From the NCBI GenBank assembly GCA_030562195.1, contig JAUJPP010000012.1:1302001-1366000 (forward strand): a stretch of DNA of 64,000 bases. The letters are read 5' to 3'. The position numbers were made by a program, and so were the translations under genes. Below, one piece after another: positions 35,754-46,905 of the stretch (positions within the stretch are counted from its first letter, which is position 1; every line of letters begins with the position of its first letter). Under the pieces are notes generated by a model. It did no database searches and was not told where the DNA came from. It saw nothing but the letters and a program-made list of their open reading frames with translations. The DNA is from Nipponacmea schrenckii. Lineage: Eukaryota; Mollusca; Gastropoda; Lottiidae.

Positions 35754-36357
35754 TCATCATGACAACATTGTTAATTTACACGATGTGGTTGAAACACACG
35801 ACAAGTATTACTTGATTATGGATTTAGCTAGTCAAGGTGATCTATTAGAATTTGTTGGTCTTCACGGTTCCCTAAATTCCGAGAAGTCCAAAAAAATCTT
35901 CCGACAAATTGTTGCTGCAGTTTCCCACTGCCATCAACAAGGAGTCGCTCACCGAGATTTGAAGCTTGAAAATATCCTTTTAACCCAAACTAGTCAGGTG
36001 AAGTTAGCTGATTTTGGATTCAGCCGACAAATGACAACCAGTGATCTTTTCAGTCAGACATTCTGTGGTAGTGTAGCTTACACTGCTCCCGAAGTCTTAC
36101 AGGGAAAGAAGTACAACCCATTCCAGTCAGATGTCTGGAGCATGGGAGTTCTTTTGTATGCCATGTTTGTTGGTCGATTACCATTCGACGACTCAAATGT
36201 GACAAGAATGGTTCGATCGCAATTGAAGCAATCGATCCCACTTTCAGCTGACATGAACAGTGAGTTAAAGCAACTTATTTTACAGATGCTTAATCCTGAA
36301 GTCGAACAGAGGATAACTTTGGAGGAAATCCAAAAATCCGAGTGGCTAAAGGAGTAA
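35754..36357 (+). pseudogene. TSSK-like kinase, 5'-truncated copy (unit 1)
   Basis: It matches the intact kinase at 45159-45971 from codon 71 to the stop, plus the 3' flank. The first 70 codons, including the Gly-rich loop and the ATP-binding Lys, are replaced by array sequence. The join is at a TCATCAT stretch present on both sides, so a deletion through microhomology is likely. The remaining frame has no stop, but the first in-frame ATG is only at 35818. Over about 600 nt it differs from the intact copy by six bases, five of them silent (Ser for Ala in AAVSHCHQ is the exception). It keeps HRDLKLEN, DFG and APE but cannot bind ATP normally. Confidence 0.9.
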
Positions 36358-36409
36358 AAACTTAATATTGGGAAGTATCCGGTGGATAATTCCTGGTATT
36401 TAATCATAT

Positions 36410-37335
36410 ATAATCATCATCATCATATCATCATCATTATCATCAATCATCATTCATCATCATAGAGTGATGATATGTCGAAACTGTGAAAAAGGCAATG
36501 TGAAATTAAACCTGTTGACCAAACTAACCCTTTGACAAGACACACCTTCGACCTAAAAGAACGCCTCAGACCAAAGGTAAAATATTTTTGAGTGACCTGT
36601 AATCTAATTATACACTTTTTTTACTTTGACCTAACATTAATATAAAATTAGTCAATTGGTTAGATGATAATTCAATGTTGTTACAAATAAATCATCTTAA
36701 CTAAAATCATATAAAATCATCATCATCATCATCATCATCTAACCCATTGACCTTACTTTACAATAAGTCTAATCTTTGACCCCTTCACCTAACGATGCTT
36801 AACCATTGACCTGTGATAAGCTTAACCTAAAGTTAATGTTGTTACAAATCATATCATATTAATTAAACGTATTAATCATATACAATCATCATCATCATCA
36901 TCATCATCTAACCAATTGACCAAACTTTACAAGAAGTCTAACCTTTGACCTTTTAACAATAAGATAGGTAAACTTTGACCTATGATAAGCTTAACCTTTG
37001 ACCTAAAGTTACGATAAATCAAAATCCTGACCTTGCGCTAGTCATGACAAGTTTGACCCAACTTTGTGAAAACTTTCGACCTAATAACCAGATAAATGAC
37101 CTGATAATAAGTATGTAAACCAAACGAGAACACCGCTGACCAAAAGTAATTTTTTTACATGATCCGGTCAAAAGTCAATTATTTGTTGGTGACATTAAGT
37201 ATGATACTATTCACCTCTAATCTAGCCTGACAAAAAGTTTAACCTTTGACTCAATATAACAATATGTTTCCCTTTTATCAAAAGTAATGACAAGGTTAAC
37301 CGTTTGAACAAACTCTGCGATATATTTTTCTAAAC
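36410..37335 (-). repeat. Inverted TAACCTTTGACCT arrays and (ATC)n runs downstream of the truncated kinase
   Basis: The words TAACCTTTGACCT and TTTGACCTAAAGTTACGATA are the reverse complement of those on the upstream side. They are mixed with ATC-trinucleotide runs (36415-36470, 36712-36740, 36883-36909). A unit of roughly 190 bp holding ATCATC, TAACCAATTGACC and GTTGTTACAAAT repeats about twice. It is shared with 46015-46900. No gene is seen. Confidence 0.8.
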
Positions 37336-37940
37336 AGTGTTTGAACTTTGTCCTTACGTTACTATTATAGTCACCCAACGTTAGCACATGGTACAAACCA
37401 AGTTTTTGATGTAAATGTAGCAAACTGCCGAAAACAAAAATAATTTCGATGCTCTTACAACCACTTTTTTGTGAACTATGCGAGTGTTTCAGTGCAGTTT
37501 TTACTTGATGACCTATTGGCCAGTGTATCAGTAGGCCTAGGCTACTATCAGTCTAGAATCTGCGGTTTCTATCTAGGGGAAACAATCGATTCGTGTGGTT
37601 TTGGCAGATCATTTTTAAATGTCGGGGTCTTGTTCTGTCCTAATTTAATTGGCAGCAATTTTTTTTTATAAGACCAGAACATAGTGTTTGTTTCTTAAAG
37701 TGAAAATAAAGACAAGAGGGACATATTTAACCTAAATTCCCCAGATGTACAATCAAATAAGAATATTAATTTCAAAATATACTTTTATCCAAATATAAAA
37801 TATCCATTATGACATATAAGATATAAATATTTCAAAATATTCTTTTATCCAAAATAAAAATATACAAAAGGTTCCGTTAAATTAAATATATATTTCATCT
37901 CACAATAAAAATGATAATCCGTCAATCCGTAAATTCAATT

Positions 37941-38716
37941 TTATACTCTGACATGCTTAGATTTGAAACAGGCTGTTATGCAGGTCAAAGGTCGAGCTAC
38001 TCTTTTCTTCAATTCTTTTAAAATTCTCCTCAATCTCTGAAGTTTTGTTGATTTCTTTTCTGTAATGATAAAATATTTCGTTTTTTAAAATAAAGTTGTC
38101 ATCGGATAATAGAAGAATTTTGTAAGTTAAAACTTTTGCAGAATATATTGACCCCTAAATTTATATGATATGATCTGATAAAAGCATCCAGCATCAGGTA
38201 TTCAGAATATATGAGCTCGTTCCACCCCTGTCGTTAGTCACACCGACATCCCAGCTCTTGTATCTATGAGCTCTAGTACAATTTTTTTCTTCCGAATCGA
38301 TTTTTTAAAGCTAGCGGATTAAAGTATACACTGGGGAACATTCTTTTCCAAATGCGTCAGACAGGCGTTGGAATCTACATGTAAATATTTATATAATACT
38401 GACCATTTTGGTTTCCATTCTCTTCCTTGCTGCTTGAATGGAAAACTGGAACTTTGAAGTCAACTTTACTGCTATTGGAATCAGCAGGAACTACAGATCT
38501 GTTAATGACGTATTTAGAGAAATCCAGATGACTTTTTGTTGGTATCAGATATTGTGATAAATCTAAATATAGATTCTTTTGTTGCAATTTCTTTATCAGT
38601 TCTTCATCAACATATCCTGGAACATTCTCATGCTGTGTTACTGGACCAAGAGAGCATGTTTTGTCATTTTTGTTCTCGTCCAGTTGTAGATCTTGTCTTG
38701 CTGAATCTCTCATCAT
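37941..38716 (-). CDS. Unrecognised two-exon gene, copy 2 (143 aa)
   Basis: Exon 1 is 38404-38716 and exon 2 is 37941-38059, with a 344-nt intron. The donor is ATG|GTCAGT and the acceptor ATTACAG. Phases agree (1 then 1) and the product is 143 residues. The sequence is nearly the same as copy 1, with replacements at four places in exon 1 (DENKND, EELIKK, FKVPVFHSS, GNQN). The C-terminus is TCITACFKSKHVRV, probably the ancestral form, because copy 1 lacks the corresponding 38 bp. Retention of both splice sites and an open frame in two copies supports a real exon pair, although the copies are young. No known domain is recognised. Confidence 0.6.
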
Positions 38717-38831
38717 AACAATTCTTATAAAATATCAGGAATATTTGATATGTCTGTGAAAATTATTAGAGAAAGTGAAAAATCCTGCGATTTCTGTTGA
38801 AATTCAGAACAATCAGTGATGACAATTGAAA

Positions 38832-38839
38832 TGACGTCA
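38832..38839 (-). promoter_or_regulatory. Perfect CRE palindrome upstream of the small gene, copy 2
   Basis: TGACGTCA sits 116 bp upstream of the ATG, with the second TGACGTT word beyond it, as in unit 1. Conservation between two young copies is weak evidence for function by itself. Confidence 0.35.
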
Positions 38840-39671
38840 TTAGAATAATTCCATGACGTTATAATAATGTGTAGAATTTTGAGCCTCTTTTCAGTGAAAA
38901 TATGTGCATGCATAATCAATATGTAGCAAGTTTACGAGAGTGAGTTTTGGATATAAAAAAGTATTAAAATTTGTTCTTCGGAATCCTAAATAGGCCTTTC
39001 ATCTGATCATTGACTCGACTATTTGGACTGTAGTCTATCCATGATATTAACATTATAATCATAATTAGGTGTAGTTGTAGGCCAGAGCTCTGGTTATAGT
39101 ATGCGGTTACTCCCCTTGATATAATAAATAAATTTCAAAATGTTTCGATGAAGCTTTTATCCGTTCGGAGCAACGAATCTCAATTCCAGTGGCTCAACTA
39201 CCATAGGCACTGGTTTGGTAGGAACTGTAGTAGCTAATCCAAAGGGTCTGGTAAGGAAGCCTGTATTAATGACCCTCATTGTACACTGTATAAAACTAAA
39301 AGTGCTGTAGCAGACAGAGTTTGCATTCTAGGAAGTTAAACTTTAACATATCAACATCAGATGGATTGGTGCCAGCAGAGCAAATTGCAATTCATTTCTG
39401 ATGACGTTAGGTCAAAGTTTTTCTTTATCGTCACTTTAGGTCAAAGGTTATGCTTATTTTGTTGATCAAAGGTTTAAACAATTGAACTAAAGGGTCAAAG
39501 TTCAAACTTATCATAACGTTAGGTCAAATCCTTTTAAGTTAAGATTAAAGTTCAAACTTTTCATTACGTTAGGCTGGGTCAAAGGTTAAACTTTTTAAAA
39601 CGATAGGTTAAAGGCTAAATCTGTTTTAAAAAAAAGTTAAAAGTTTAAACATATAACATTAGGTCAAAGGT

Positions 39672-42476
39672 TTGGATTGTAAATTTCAAATTGCTTCCAG
39701 ATCAATAAGAATTATAATTATCTATCGTCCACCAAAACACCTGACGACAAACTTTTATGAAGAATTTTCAAACTTTCTTGATAGCAAAGTGACTTTAAAA
39801 ACTGATACGCTTATAGTTGGCGACTTTAACATCCATGTTGATAATACTCTTGATTCAGATACGCTACGTTTCAATGAAATACTCAATAATCGATCCTTAA
39901 AACAATATGTTTCGTCTTCTACCCACAAGGCAGGTCATATCTTAGGTCTTGTTATTGACACTGAAGAATTGAAGATTGAAGAAATCCTTGTCGAGGACAA
40001 ACTGATATCTGACCATTTTGTGGTTAAATTCAAGCTTGACATTAAGAAACCGGATCCTCCTCAAAAATCCATAACATACAGAAACTATAAGAATCTTGAT
40101 AATACTGCCTTTAAAGAGAGTCTGGGTAGAAAAGTAGTATCCTGAACTGTGACGATATTCACGAGAAGGCAAATCTCTATAATTCGGTGCTTCTTACTGT
40201 GTTAGATAATGTTTGCCCATTGACGTCAAAAACCATCAAAATCCGTCCAAATACAGAATGGTTTACCGAAGAAATCCTCGAAGCAAAGCGTTACAGAAAC
40301 AAAGCAGAACATGATTGGCGAAAATCAAAATTGACTGTTCATAGAGAAATCTATAAAGCAAAAAGGAATCGGGTAAATAAACTAATTGATGAAGCTAAAA
40401 TTAACTTTTATTAAACAAGTGAGAATAAGCAAAAGGAACTATATAAAGTTGTAAACTCTTTATTGGATTATAATTACGGGAATACTATTCTACCGGATGC
40501 AATTAGTAACTGTGAGCTTGCTAAGACTTTTTCAGAATTTTTCAATACCAAAATCACTAAAATAAGATCAGACTTGGAGTCTATTAATGATAATTTTGAT
40601 TTCCAATATGACGTCTATGACAATCTATTAAACTCATCAATATTGGAAAACTTTAATCCAGTAAATGACGATGTGGTTGGGTCTGTTATTAAAGCTTCCA
40701 AACCAAAATCATGTACCTTAGACCCTATCCCAACTAATATTCTAAAAGATCATCTGTCTGAAATTCTTCCTGTCATTACTGATATTATTAATACAAGCTT
40801 TGCTACATCAACTGTTCCAGATATTTTCAAGACTGCTAATGTAACCCCTTTGATTAAAAAATCAACTCTCGATCCCAACATTTTAAAAAACTATAGGCCA
40901 GTTTCAAATTTAAGTTTTATCTCCAAGATTCTTGAAAAGTGTATTGCCTCTCAGCTTCACGACCACATTGACTGTAATAATTTATATGAACCGTTCCAAA
41001 GTGCTTACAAAAAATTCCATAGTACTGAAACAGCAATTACCCGTGTATTTAATGATATCGTATGTGAATTGGATGAAAGACAATGTGTCTTCTTAATACT
41101 ACTAGACCTTTCGGCCGCTTTTGACACTGTCGACCACCAAATACTTCTGACAAGGCTTAGTCAAAGATTTGGAATCAGGAATTCTACCCTTGATCTTTTG
41201 AGTAGCTATCTGATTGGTAGGAGCCAGTGTGTAGTTGTGGATGGGACAGCCTCTTTACCATCTCAGCTTGCATTTGGTGTACCTCAGGGATCTGTTCTAG
41301 GTCCAATATTATTTACATTGTACACCTCTCCTCTAGGCCATATAGTGCGAAAACATGGTCTGAACTTCCACCTATATGCTGATGACACTCAACTATATAT
41401 CTCATTCTCTCCTTTAGACTCTTCATCTTTCCAATTTTCAAAATCAAAACTAGAAGAATGTATACATGAAATAAGACTATGGATGTCCAAAAATTTTCTA
41501 AAATTAAATGATGACAAGACTGAGTATCTGCTTTTAGGATCAAAAAATCATCTAAAGAATGCAAGCATATCATCTATAGTGATTGGCAATTCCAATATAA
41601 ATGCGTCAGCCTCAGCGAGAAATATAGGTGTGATTTTCGACAGCAATATGCTCATGGAATCCCAAGTGAATAATATTACTAAACTCTGCTATTTCAATTT
41701 AAGGAATATTGGTAAAATCCGTAAATATTTATCTGAAGATGCAACAAAAGCACTTGTTAACTCATTGATAACATCACGTCTAGATAATTTTAACTCTATT
41801 CTTATTGGCATTCCTGAAAAACTTATGAAAAAATTAACCAAAGTTCAAAATACTGCAGCACGCCTAATATCTAGAACCAAACTCCATGAGCATATTACTC
41901 CAGTTTTATATGATTTACACTGGCTCTCTGTTAAATACAGAATAGAATTTAAAATATTATTATTAACTTTCAAATGTTTAAACGGTTTAGCCCCTATGTA
42001 TCTAACAAAGGTTTTGGAAATATATTCCCCTGGACGGACGCTACGCAGTGCCAACAAACTGCTTCTTAAACCCAAAACTGCTAAACTTGCTTCCTATGGG
42101 CAACGTTCATTTTCTGTACAGGCGCCTCTCCTTTGGAATAATCTACCGTTCGGCTTAAGATCAGTAACATCTGTACATAGTTTCAAAAAGAAATTAAAAA
42201 CGCATTTTTTCAATCTGGCTTTTAAGTGATAAGAATAAAATTCCTTTTGAATTATTACCAATGTATTGAGCTGTTTATCTGCGTCCTTGTTCATTTGTAC
42301 TTTTTGTTATTTGATTTTCATGTTCTTCATTATTGTATGTTTATTTTACTTCGAATGTTTTATATTATGATTTTCAGTTTATGTATTAGGGCCTTTATTG
42401 TACAGTGTATTTGAACACGTATGTGAAAAGTGCACGATAAAAACATGTATAATAATAATAATAATAATAATAATAA
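39672..42476 (+). mobile_element. L2/CR1-like LINE, 5'-truncated, with (AAT)n tail
   Basis: A 2.8-kb non-LTR retrotransposon inserted in the array of unit 2; unit 1 has the empty site at about 32160. Contents are the C-terminal part of the endonuclease (39672-40145: IYRPP, VGDFNIHVD, ISDHFVV), a linker with one frameshift near 40140 and a TAA at 40412, an intact RT frame, a short 3' UTR with GTATTTGAACACGTATGTGA, and the (AAT)n tail at 42449-42476. There is no TSD. Instead, 29 bp between two GTCAAAGGTT words of the target are missing. The (AAT)n tail and C-terminal domain fit L2/CR1-type elements of marine invertebrates. Confidence 0.9.
40463..42229 (+). CDS. LINE reverse transcriptase, long intact frame (588 codons)
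   Basis: The reverse transcriptase of the L2/CR1-like element. Motifs in order are SKPKSCTLDPIP (about 79-90), NYRPVSNLSFISKILEK (143-159), LSAAFDTVDH (216-225, with the first catalytic Asp region), SSYLIGRSQ (247-255), PQGSVLGP (274-281) and YADDTQLY (305-312, the catalytic pair). The thumb and C-terminal LHWLSVKYRIEFKILLL and WNNLPFGLRSV follow. The frame has no in-frame ATG at its start because it is the continuation of ORF2 after a TAA at 40412-40414. The catalytic core looks undamaged, so the insertion is probably young. Confidence 0.9.
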   Translation: MDYNYGNTILPDAISNCELAKTFSEFFNTKITKIRSDLESINDNFDFQYDVYDNLLNSSILENFNPVNDDVVGSVIKASKPKSCTLDPIPTNILKDHLSEILPVITDIINTSFATSTVPDIFKTANVTPLIKKSTLDPNILKNYRPVSNLSFISKILEKCIASQLHDHIDCNNLYEPFQSAYKKFHSTETAITRVFNDIVCELDERQCVFLILLDLSAAFDTVDHQILLTRLSQRFGIRNSTLDLLSSYLIGRSQCVVVDGTASLPSQLAFGVPQGSVLGPILFTLYTSPLGHIVRKHGLNFHLYADDTQLYISFSPLDSSSFQFSKSKLEECIHEIRLWMSKNFLKLNDDKTEYLLLGSKNHLKNASISSIVIGNSNINASASARNIGVIFDSNMLMESQVNNITKLCYFNLRNIGKIRKYLSEDATKALVNSLITSRLDNFNSILIGIPEKLMKKLTKVQNTAARLISRTKLHEHITPVLYDLHWLSVKYRIEFKILLLTFKCLNGLAPMYLTKVLEIYSPGRTLRSANKLLLKPKTAKLASYGQRSFSVQAPLLWNNLPFGLRSVTSVHSFKKKLKTHFFNLAFK

Positions 42477-42594
42477 GGTTAAGCAGATTTAACTATAGGT
42501 CAAAGTTCAAACCAGTAAACGTCAGGTCAAAACTTATTATTATGCTAGGTTATTTTTATAACTTTTTTAACGCGAAAGGCGTTTTTAAGCTATT

Positions 42595-42907
42595 AAATCC
42601 GATTCGATTACCTTAATCAATATGGCGTCGCAAATAAATGAACAGAATATGATCCAAGATGGTGGATGCCGATATTAATACTAATTTGGAAAGGCTTGTT
42701 GAGGAGTTTGAAAGCCTTCTCGGAAAATCAACCTTGAAGTGGGGGATGATTAGTCTTATAGCGAATGGTGCAGAAGAGTCCTTTATTAATAAACCATGAT
42801 TTTGATTTATTTTCGGAGATGTTTTCAAAAATCAATGGGTGAGCCCCTCCCTCCACCGTCCCCAATAATCTTCTTGAGAGCCCTAGGGCCCTGACCGTAG
42901 ACTGTTT
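42595..42907. other. Unit 2 copy of the GATTCGATTA element, cut by the gap
   Basis: It corresponds to 32297-32647 of unit 1 with small indels: ATCTAATCAGATTAAGTCGG is missing here, and the (AAT) run is shorter. The match stops at the N gap after GACCGTAGACTGTTT. No coding content. Confidence 0.7.
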
Positions 42908-43407
42908 NNNNNNNNNNNNNNNNNNNNNNNNNNNNNNNNNNNNNNNNNNNNNNNNNNNNNNNNNNNNNNNNNNNNNNNNNNNNNNNNNNNNNNNNNNNNN
43001 NNNNNNNNNNNNNNNNNNNNNNNNNNNNNNNNNNNNNNNNNNNNNNNNNNNNNNNNNNNNNNNNNNNNNNNNNNNNNNNNNNNNNNNNNNNNNNNNNNNN
43101 NNNNNNNNNNNNNNNNNNNNNNNNNNNNNNNNNNNNNNNNNNNNNNNNNNNNNNNNNNNNNNNNNNNNNNNNNNNNNNNNNNNNNNNNNNNNNNNNNNNN
43201 NNNNNNNNNNNNNNNNNNNNNNNNNNNNNNNNNNNNNNNNNNNNNNNNNNNNNNNNNNNNNNNNNNNNNNNNNNNNNNNNNNNNNNNNNNNNNNNNNNNN
43301 NNNNNNNNNNNNNNNNNNNNNNNNNNNNNNNNNNNNNNNNNNNNNNNNNNNNNNNNNNNNNNNNNNNNNNNNNNNNNNNNNNNNNNNNNNNNNNNNNNNN
43401 NNNNNNN
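42908..43407. other. Assembly gap, 500 N
   Basis: Exactly 500 unknown bases, a length typical of a placeholder. The left flank matches unit 1 at about 32647. The right flank begins inside a fold-back element. The true content may include a copy of the MULE region and could be much longer or shorter than 500 bp. Confidence 0.95.
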
Positions 43408-43868
43408 AAAAAAAAAAACTTGCTATTTACTATATAGGTTTCAATGCAATTTTAGAAAATCACTGTTCTAACTCTTTCTATTTTTTTCTATTTTTTCTAA
43501 TAATAAAAAGGTTTTGTAGCAACACTTGCTATTTTTCTAATAATTGAAACTGTAGAAACATTGTTTTCTAACGTGTGCTATTTTGCTATTTTCTCTCCAC
43601 ATAAATCTGAAATGGCTGCTATTGTTGCAATTCTTTCTATTTTTTCTATTTTTCTTATAATAGAAAGGTTTTGTAGCAACACTTGCTATTTTTCTAATAA
43701 TTGAAACTGTGTGCTATTCTATAGTTAGAACTAACCTCAACCTAACCCTAAGGTGGTCACAAAGGTAACATAATATAAAGTTAGAACTGTTGCATGCCCT
43801 CAACCTAACCATAAAGTTGCCACAAAGGTAACATATATAGTTTGAATTATTGCTAAACCTCAACCTAA
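43408..43868. mobile_element. Half of a fold-back element (left arm and centre)
   Basis: It matches the left arm and central CTCAACCTAACC repeats of the element at 30851-31845 and then switches, at a shared AACAC, to array sequence (GACCCGGTCTTTTTTGTCAG) matching unit 1 at about 35117. The right arm is missing. The join is probably a deletion or recombination break. It starts at the gap edge, so the left end is unknown. Confidence 0.75.
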
Positions 43869-45120
43869 CACGACCCGGTCTTTTTTGTCAGGACAGTGGC
43901 ATTTACCTACTCTTTTTGCGATTTCCATCTGTCTTTAACGTGCACAGCCTGTAGCAGACGGGGCCTCGGTTTATTGTCCCACCCTTACGAAAAGACGCTT
44001 AAATGATTTTGATTTTGATAGTTATGAATCTCTGCCGATTCGGGACCAAAACAAAAAGGTAAGGTAAAAGTATAAGCCTATCATTTTGTTGATCGGAAAA
44101 ATTTGTGTCAAAGTTTAAATTTGTGATAGCGTTGGGTCTAGGCTAAGATTTATCCTTATTTTAGATAAGGGTAAAATTTTAGGTCAAAGGTTATTTAATT
44201 CAGGTTAAAGTTCACACCTATCATACGTCAGATCAAAACTTATTATTATGCTGGGTCAAAAGTTAAACTTTTTAACGCTAGGTTAAAGGCTTAATCTCTA
44301 AAACAATAGTTCAAAGTTCAAACATTATGTAACATTAGGTCAAAGGTTACGCTAATCATTTATGTTATGTGAAAGGTTAAACAGGTTTAATAAGGTCATA
44401 GTTTGACACAACACGACCAGGTCTATTTTGTCAGGACAGCGACTAGACGCTTAAACAAAAATAATTTTGATTGCTATTACAACCACTGTTTACCGGGCCA
44501 TCTTGAATTTCGGCCAAACCGGACCAAAGACCTCTTACCCACAATATGATTGATTTGGGCATGCGCTTTGATCCATAGCTAAAATAAGTTTTGATGAAAT
44601 CGTTGTAGTCCCTTCGTTTATTGACATGCACACTTTGATCGGGGTTGAGGCGATTTGCTGAAACATGAAATTAAACTTATCCTTATGTGAAAAGGTCAAA
44701 GTTTTGAATCATTGTAAAGTTGGGTCAAAAATTTAAGGTTAAAGTTCAAATTTGTCATTATTTTAGGCTGGGTCAAAGGTTAAACTTTTTTAAACGATAG
44801 GTTAGAGGCTAAATCTGTTTTAGAAAAAGTTCAAAGTTCAAACATACAACATTAGGTCAAAGGTTACGCCCAGCATTATTTTAAGTCAAAGGTAAAGAAG
44901 ATAGGTCAAAGTTCAAACCAATTAACACGTTAGTTCAAATATTGTGACCTTTGAACTATGACTGGGTCATGTATAAAGTTGACCTTTGATGTAATTGACC
45001 TAGGTCATGACTAGTATGAGTTGACACGGTCATAGTTTGACACATCACGACCAGGTCTAGGGTCACGGACGTGACACGGTCATAATTGGTCACTTGTTTA
45101 GTATATAGCCCAGATTGACC
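43869..45120 (+). repeat. AGGTCAAAGGTTA-word array upstream of the intact kinase
   Basis: The same composition as 34971-35753. AGGTCAAAGGTTA words lie near 44185, 44338, 44770 and 44852. Two extra segments appear: CATCTTGAATTTCGGCCAAA near 44500 (shared with 48500) and GTGACACGGTCATA-type phrases just before the gene. No open reading frame of interest lies on this strand before 45159. Confidence 0.8.
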
Positions 45121-45158
45121 TTCAAGTTGACATTTATGTAACCGCTGATAATACAGAA

Positions 45159-45971
45159 ATGGAAACATTAGCAATCGAACGCGTCCTATGCTCAGAGAGC
45201 ATGGAACAATACGGATACAGACTCCATGCCTATCTTGGCGAAGGAGCCTGTGGGAAAATTTACTCATGTGAGAGAATTTGGGATAACTTAATGCTAGCTG
45301 TTAAGATTATTCGAAAGGACAATTCTAACAATTGTCTCGAACGAGAAATATCTGTGATGAAGAGTCTTCATCATGACAACATTGTTAATTTACACGATGT
45401 TGTTGAAACACACGACAAGTATTACTTGATTATGGATTTAGCTAGTCAAGGTGATCTATTAGAATTTGTTGGTCTTCACGGTTCCCTAAATTCCGAGAAG
45501 TCCAAGAAAATCTTCCGACAAATTGTTGCTGCAGTTGCCCACTGCCATCAACAAGGAGTCGCTCACCGAGATTTGAAGCTTGAAAATATCCTTTTAACCC
45601 AAACTAGTCAGGTGAAGTTAGCTGATTTTGGATTCAGCCGACAAATGACAACCAGTGATCTTTTCAGTCAGACATTCTGTGGTAGTGTAGCTTACACTGC
45701 TCCTGAAGTCTTACAGGGAAAGAAGTACAACCCATTCCAGTCAGATGTCTGGAGCATGGGAGTTCTTTTATATGCCATGTTTGTTGGTCGATTACCATTC
45801 GACGACTCAAATGTGACAAGGATGGTTCGATCGCAATTGAAGCAATCGATCCCACTTTCAGCTGACATGAACAGTGAGTTAAAGCAACTTATTTTACAGA
45901 TGCTTAATCCTGAAGTCGAACAGAGGATAACTTTGGAGGAAATCCAAAAATCCGAGTGGCTAAAGGAGTAA
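45159..45971 (+). CDS. TSSK-type serine/threonine kinase, intronless, intact (270 aa)
   Basis: A complete protein kinase domain and almost nothing else, as in small testis-specific serine/threonine kinases (usually about 270 residues), which act in sperm formation. Motifs are LGEGACGKI (26-34), the ATP-anchoring Lys49 in LAVKII, a candidate Glu62 partner, catalytic HRDLKLEN (136-143), DFG (156-158), activation segment SQTFCGSVAYTAPEV (170-184), DVWS (196-199) and LPFDDSN (212-218). FCGSVAYTAPEVLQG and PFDDSN are typical of the TSSK group. Met15 (MEQYGY) is an alternative start. The absence of introns also fits TSSK genes, many of which are intronless. A truncated copy lies at 35754-36357, with mainly silent differences. 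Arrays of inward-pointing AGGTCA words flank it. TSSK versus another CAMK-group kinase is fairly certain; which member is not. Confidence 0.9.
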   Translation: METLAIERVLCSESMEQYGYRLHAYLGEGACGKIYSCERIWDNLMLAVKIIRKDNSNNCLEREISVMKSLHHDNIVNLHDVVETHDKYYLIMDLASQGDLLEFVGLHGSLNSEKSKKIFRQIVAAVAHCHQQGVAHRDLKLENILLTQTSQVKLADFGFSRQMTTSDLFSQTFCGSVAYTAPEVLQGKKYNPFQSDVWSMGVLLYAMFVGRLPFDDSNVTRMVRSQLKQSIPLSADMNSELKQLILQMLNPEVEQRITLEEIQKSEWLKE

Positions 45972-46014
45972 AAACTTAATATTGGGAAGTATCCGGTGGA
46001 TAATTCCTGGTATT

Positions 46015-46905
46015 TAATCATATGCAATCATCATCATCATTATCATCATCATTATCATCAATCATCATTCAACATCATAGAGTGATGATATGTCGAAACC
46101 TTCGACCTAAAAGAATGCCTCAGACCAAAGGTAAGATATTTTTGAGTGACCTCTATTCTAATGTTACATTTTTTTTACTTTGACCTAACTTTAATATAAA
46201 ATTAGTCATATGGTTAGATGATAATTCAATGTTGTTGCAAATAAATCATCTTAATTAAACGTCTTAATCATATATAATCATCATCATCATCATCTAACCA
46301 ATTGACCAAACTTTACAATAAGTCTAATCTTTGACCCCTTCACCTAACGATGCTTAACCTTTGACCTATGATAAGCTTAACCTAAAGTTATTGTTGTTAC
46401 AAATCATATCATATTAATTAAACGTATTAATCATATACAATCATCATCATCATCTAACCAATTGAGCCAACTTTACAAGAAGTCTAACCTTTGACCTTTT
46501 TTACAATAAGATTGGTAAACTTTGACCTATGAAAAGCTTAACCTTTGACCTAAAGTTACGATAAATCAAAATCCTGACCTTGCGCCAGTCATTACAAGTT
46601 AGACCCAACTTTGTGAAAACTTTCGACCTAATAACCAGATAAATGACCTGATAATAAGTATGTAACCAAACGAGAACACCGCTGACCAGAGTAATTTTTT
46701 TACATTATCCGGTCATGGTTCCAAAAGTCAATTATTTGTTGGTGACATTAAGTATCATACAATTCACCTCTAATCTAGCCTGAAAAAAAGTTTAACCTTT
46801 GACTCAATATAACAATATGTTTCCCTTTTATCAAAAGTAATGACAAGGTTAACCGTTTGAACAAAGTCTGCGATATTTTTTCTAAACAGTGTTTGACCTT
46901 TGTCC
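46015..46905 (-). repeat. Inverted TAACCTTTGACCT arrays and (ATC)n runs downstream of the intact kinase
   Basis: The counterpart of 36410-37335, starting with ATC repeats 45 bp after the kinase stop. TAACCTTTGACCT words lie near 46355, 46483 and 46540. Unit length and copy number of the ATC blocks differ from unit 1. No gene is seen. Confidence 0.8.

Larger units (their letters stand above)
28999..37524. repeat. Segmental tandem duplication, unit 1
   Basis: It starts at GTATCAGTAGGCCTAGGC, the same sequence that starts unit 2 at 37525. The shared order is small two-exon gene (minus), AGGTCA-rich arrays, kinase (plus) and inverted arrays, ending at TTACTTGATGAC (37512) followed by 12 bp of filler. 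Sampled shared parts differ by 1-3 percent. Present only here are the fold-back element at 30851-31845 and an extra 61-bp repeat at 29225-29400. The MULE at 33126-34960 faces the assembly gap in unit 2. The 5' end of the kinase is missing here. Confidence 0.9.

Noticed and set aside
36050..36407. Minus-strand frames over the kinase copies (also 45664-46027)
   Set aside because: They are exact antisense shadows of conserved kinase codons in both units.
44956..45267. Minus-strand open frame overlapping the kinase start
   Set aside because: It runs antisense across array repeats and the first kinase codons and has no family signature.
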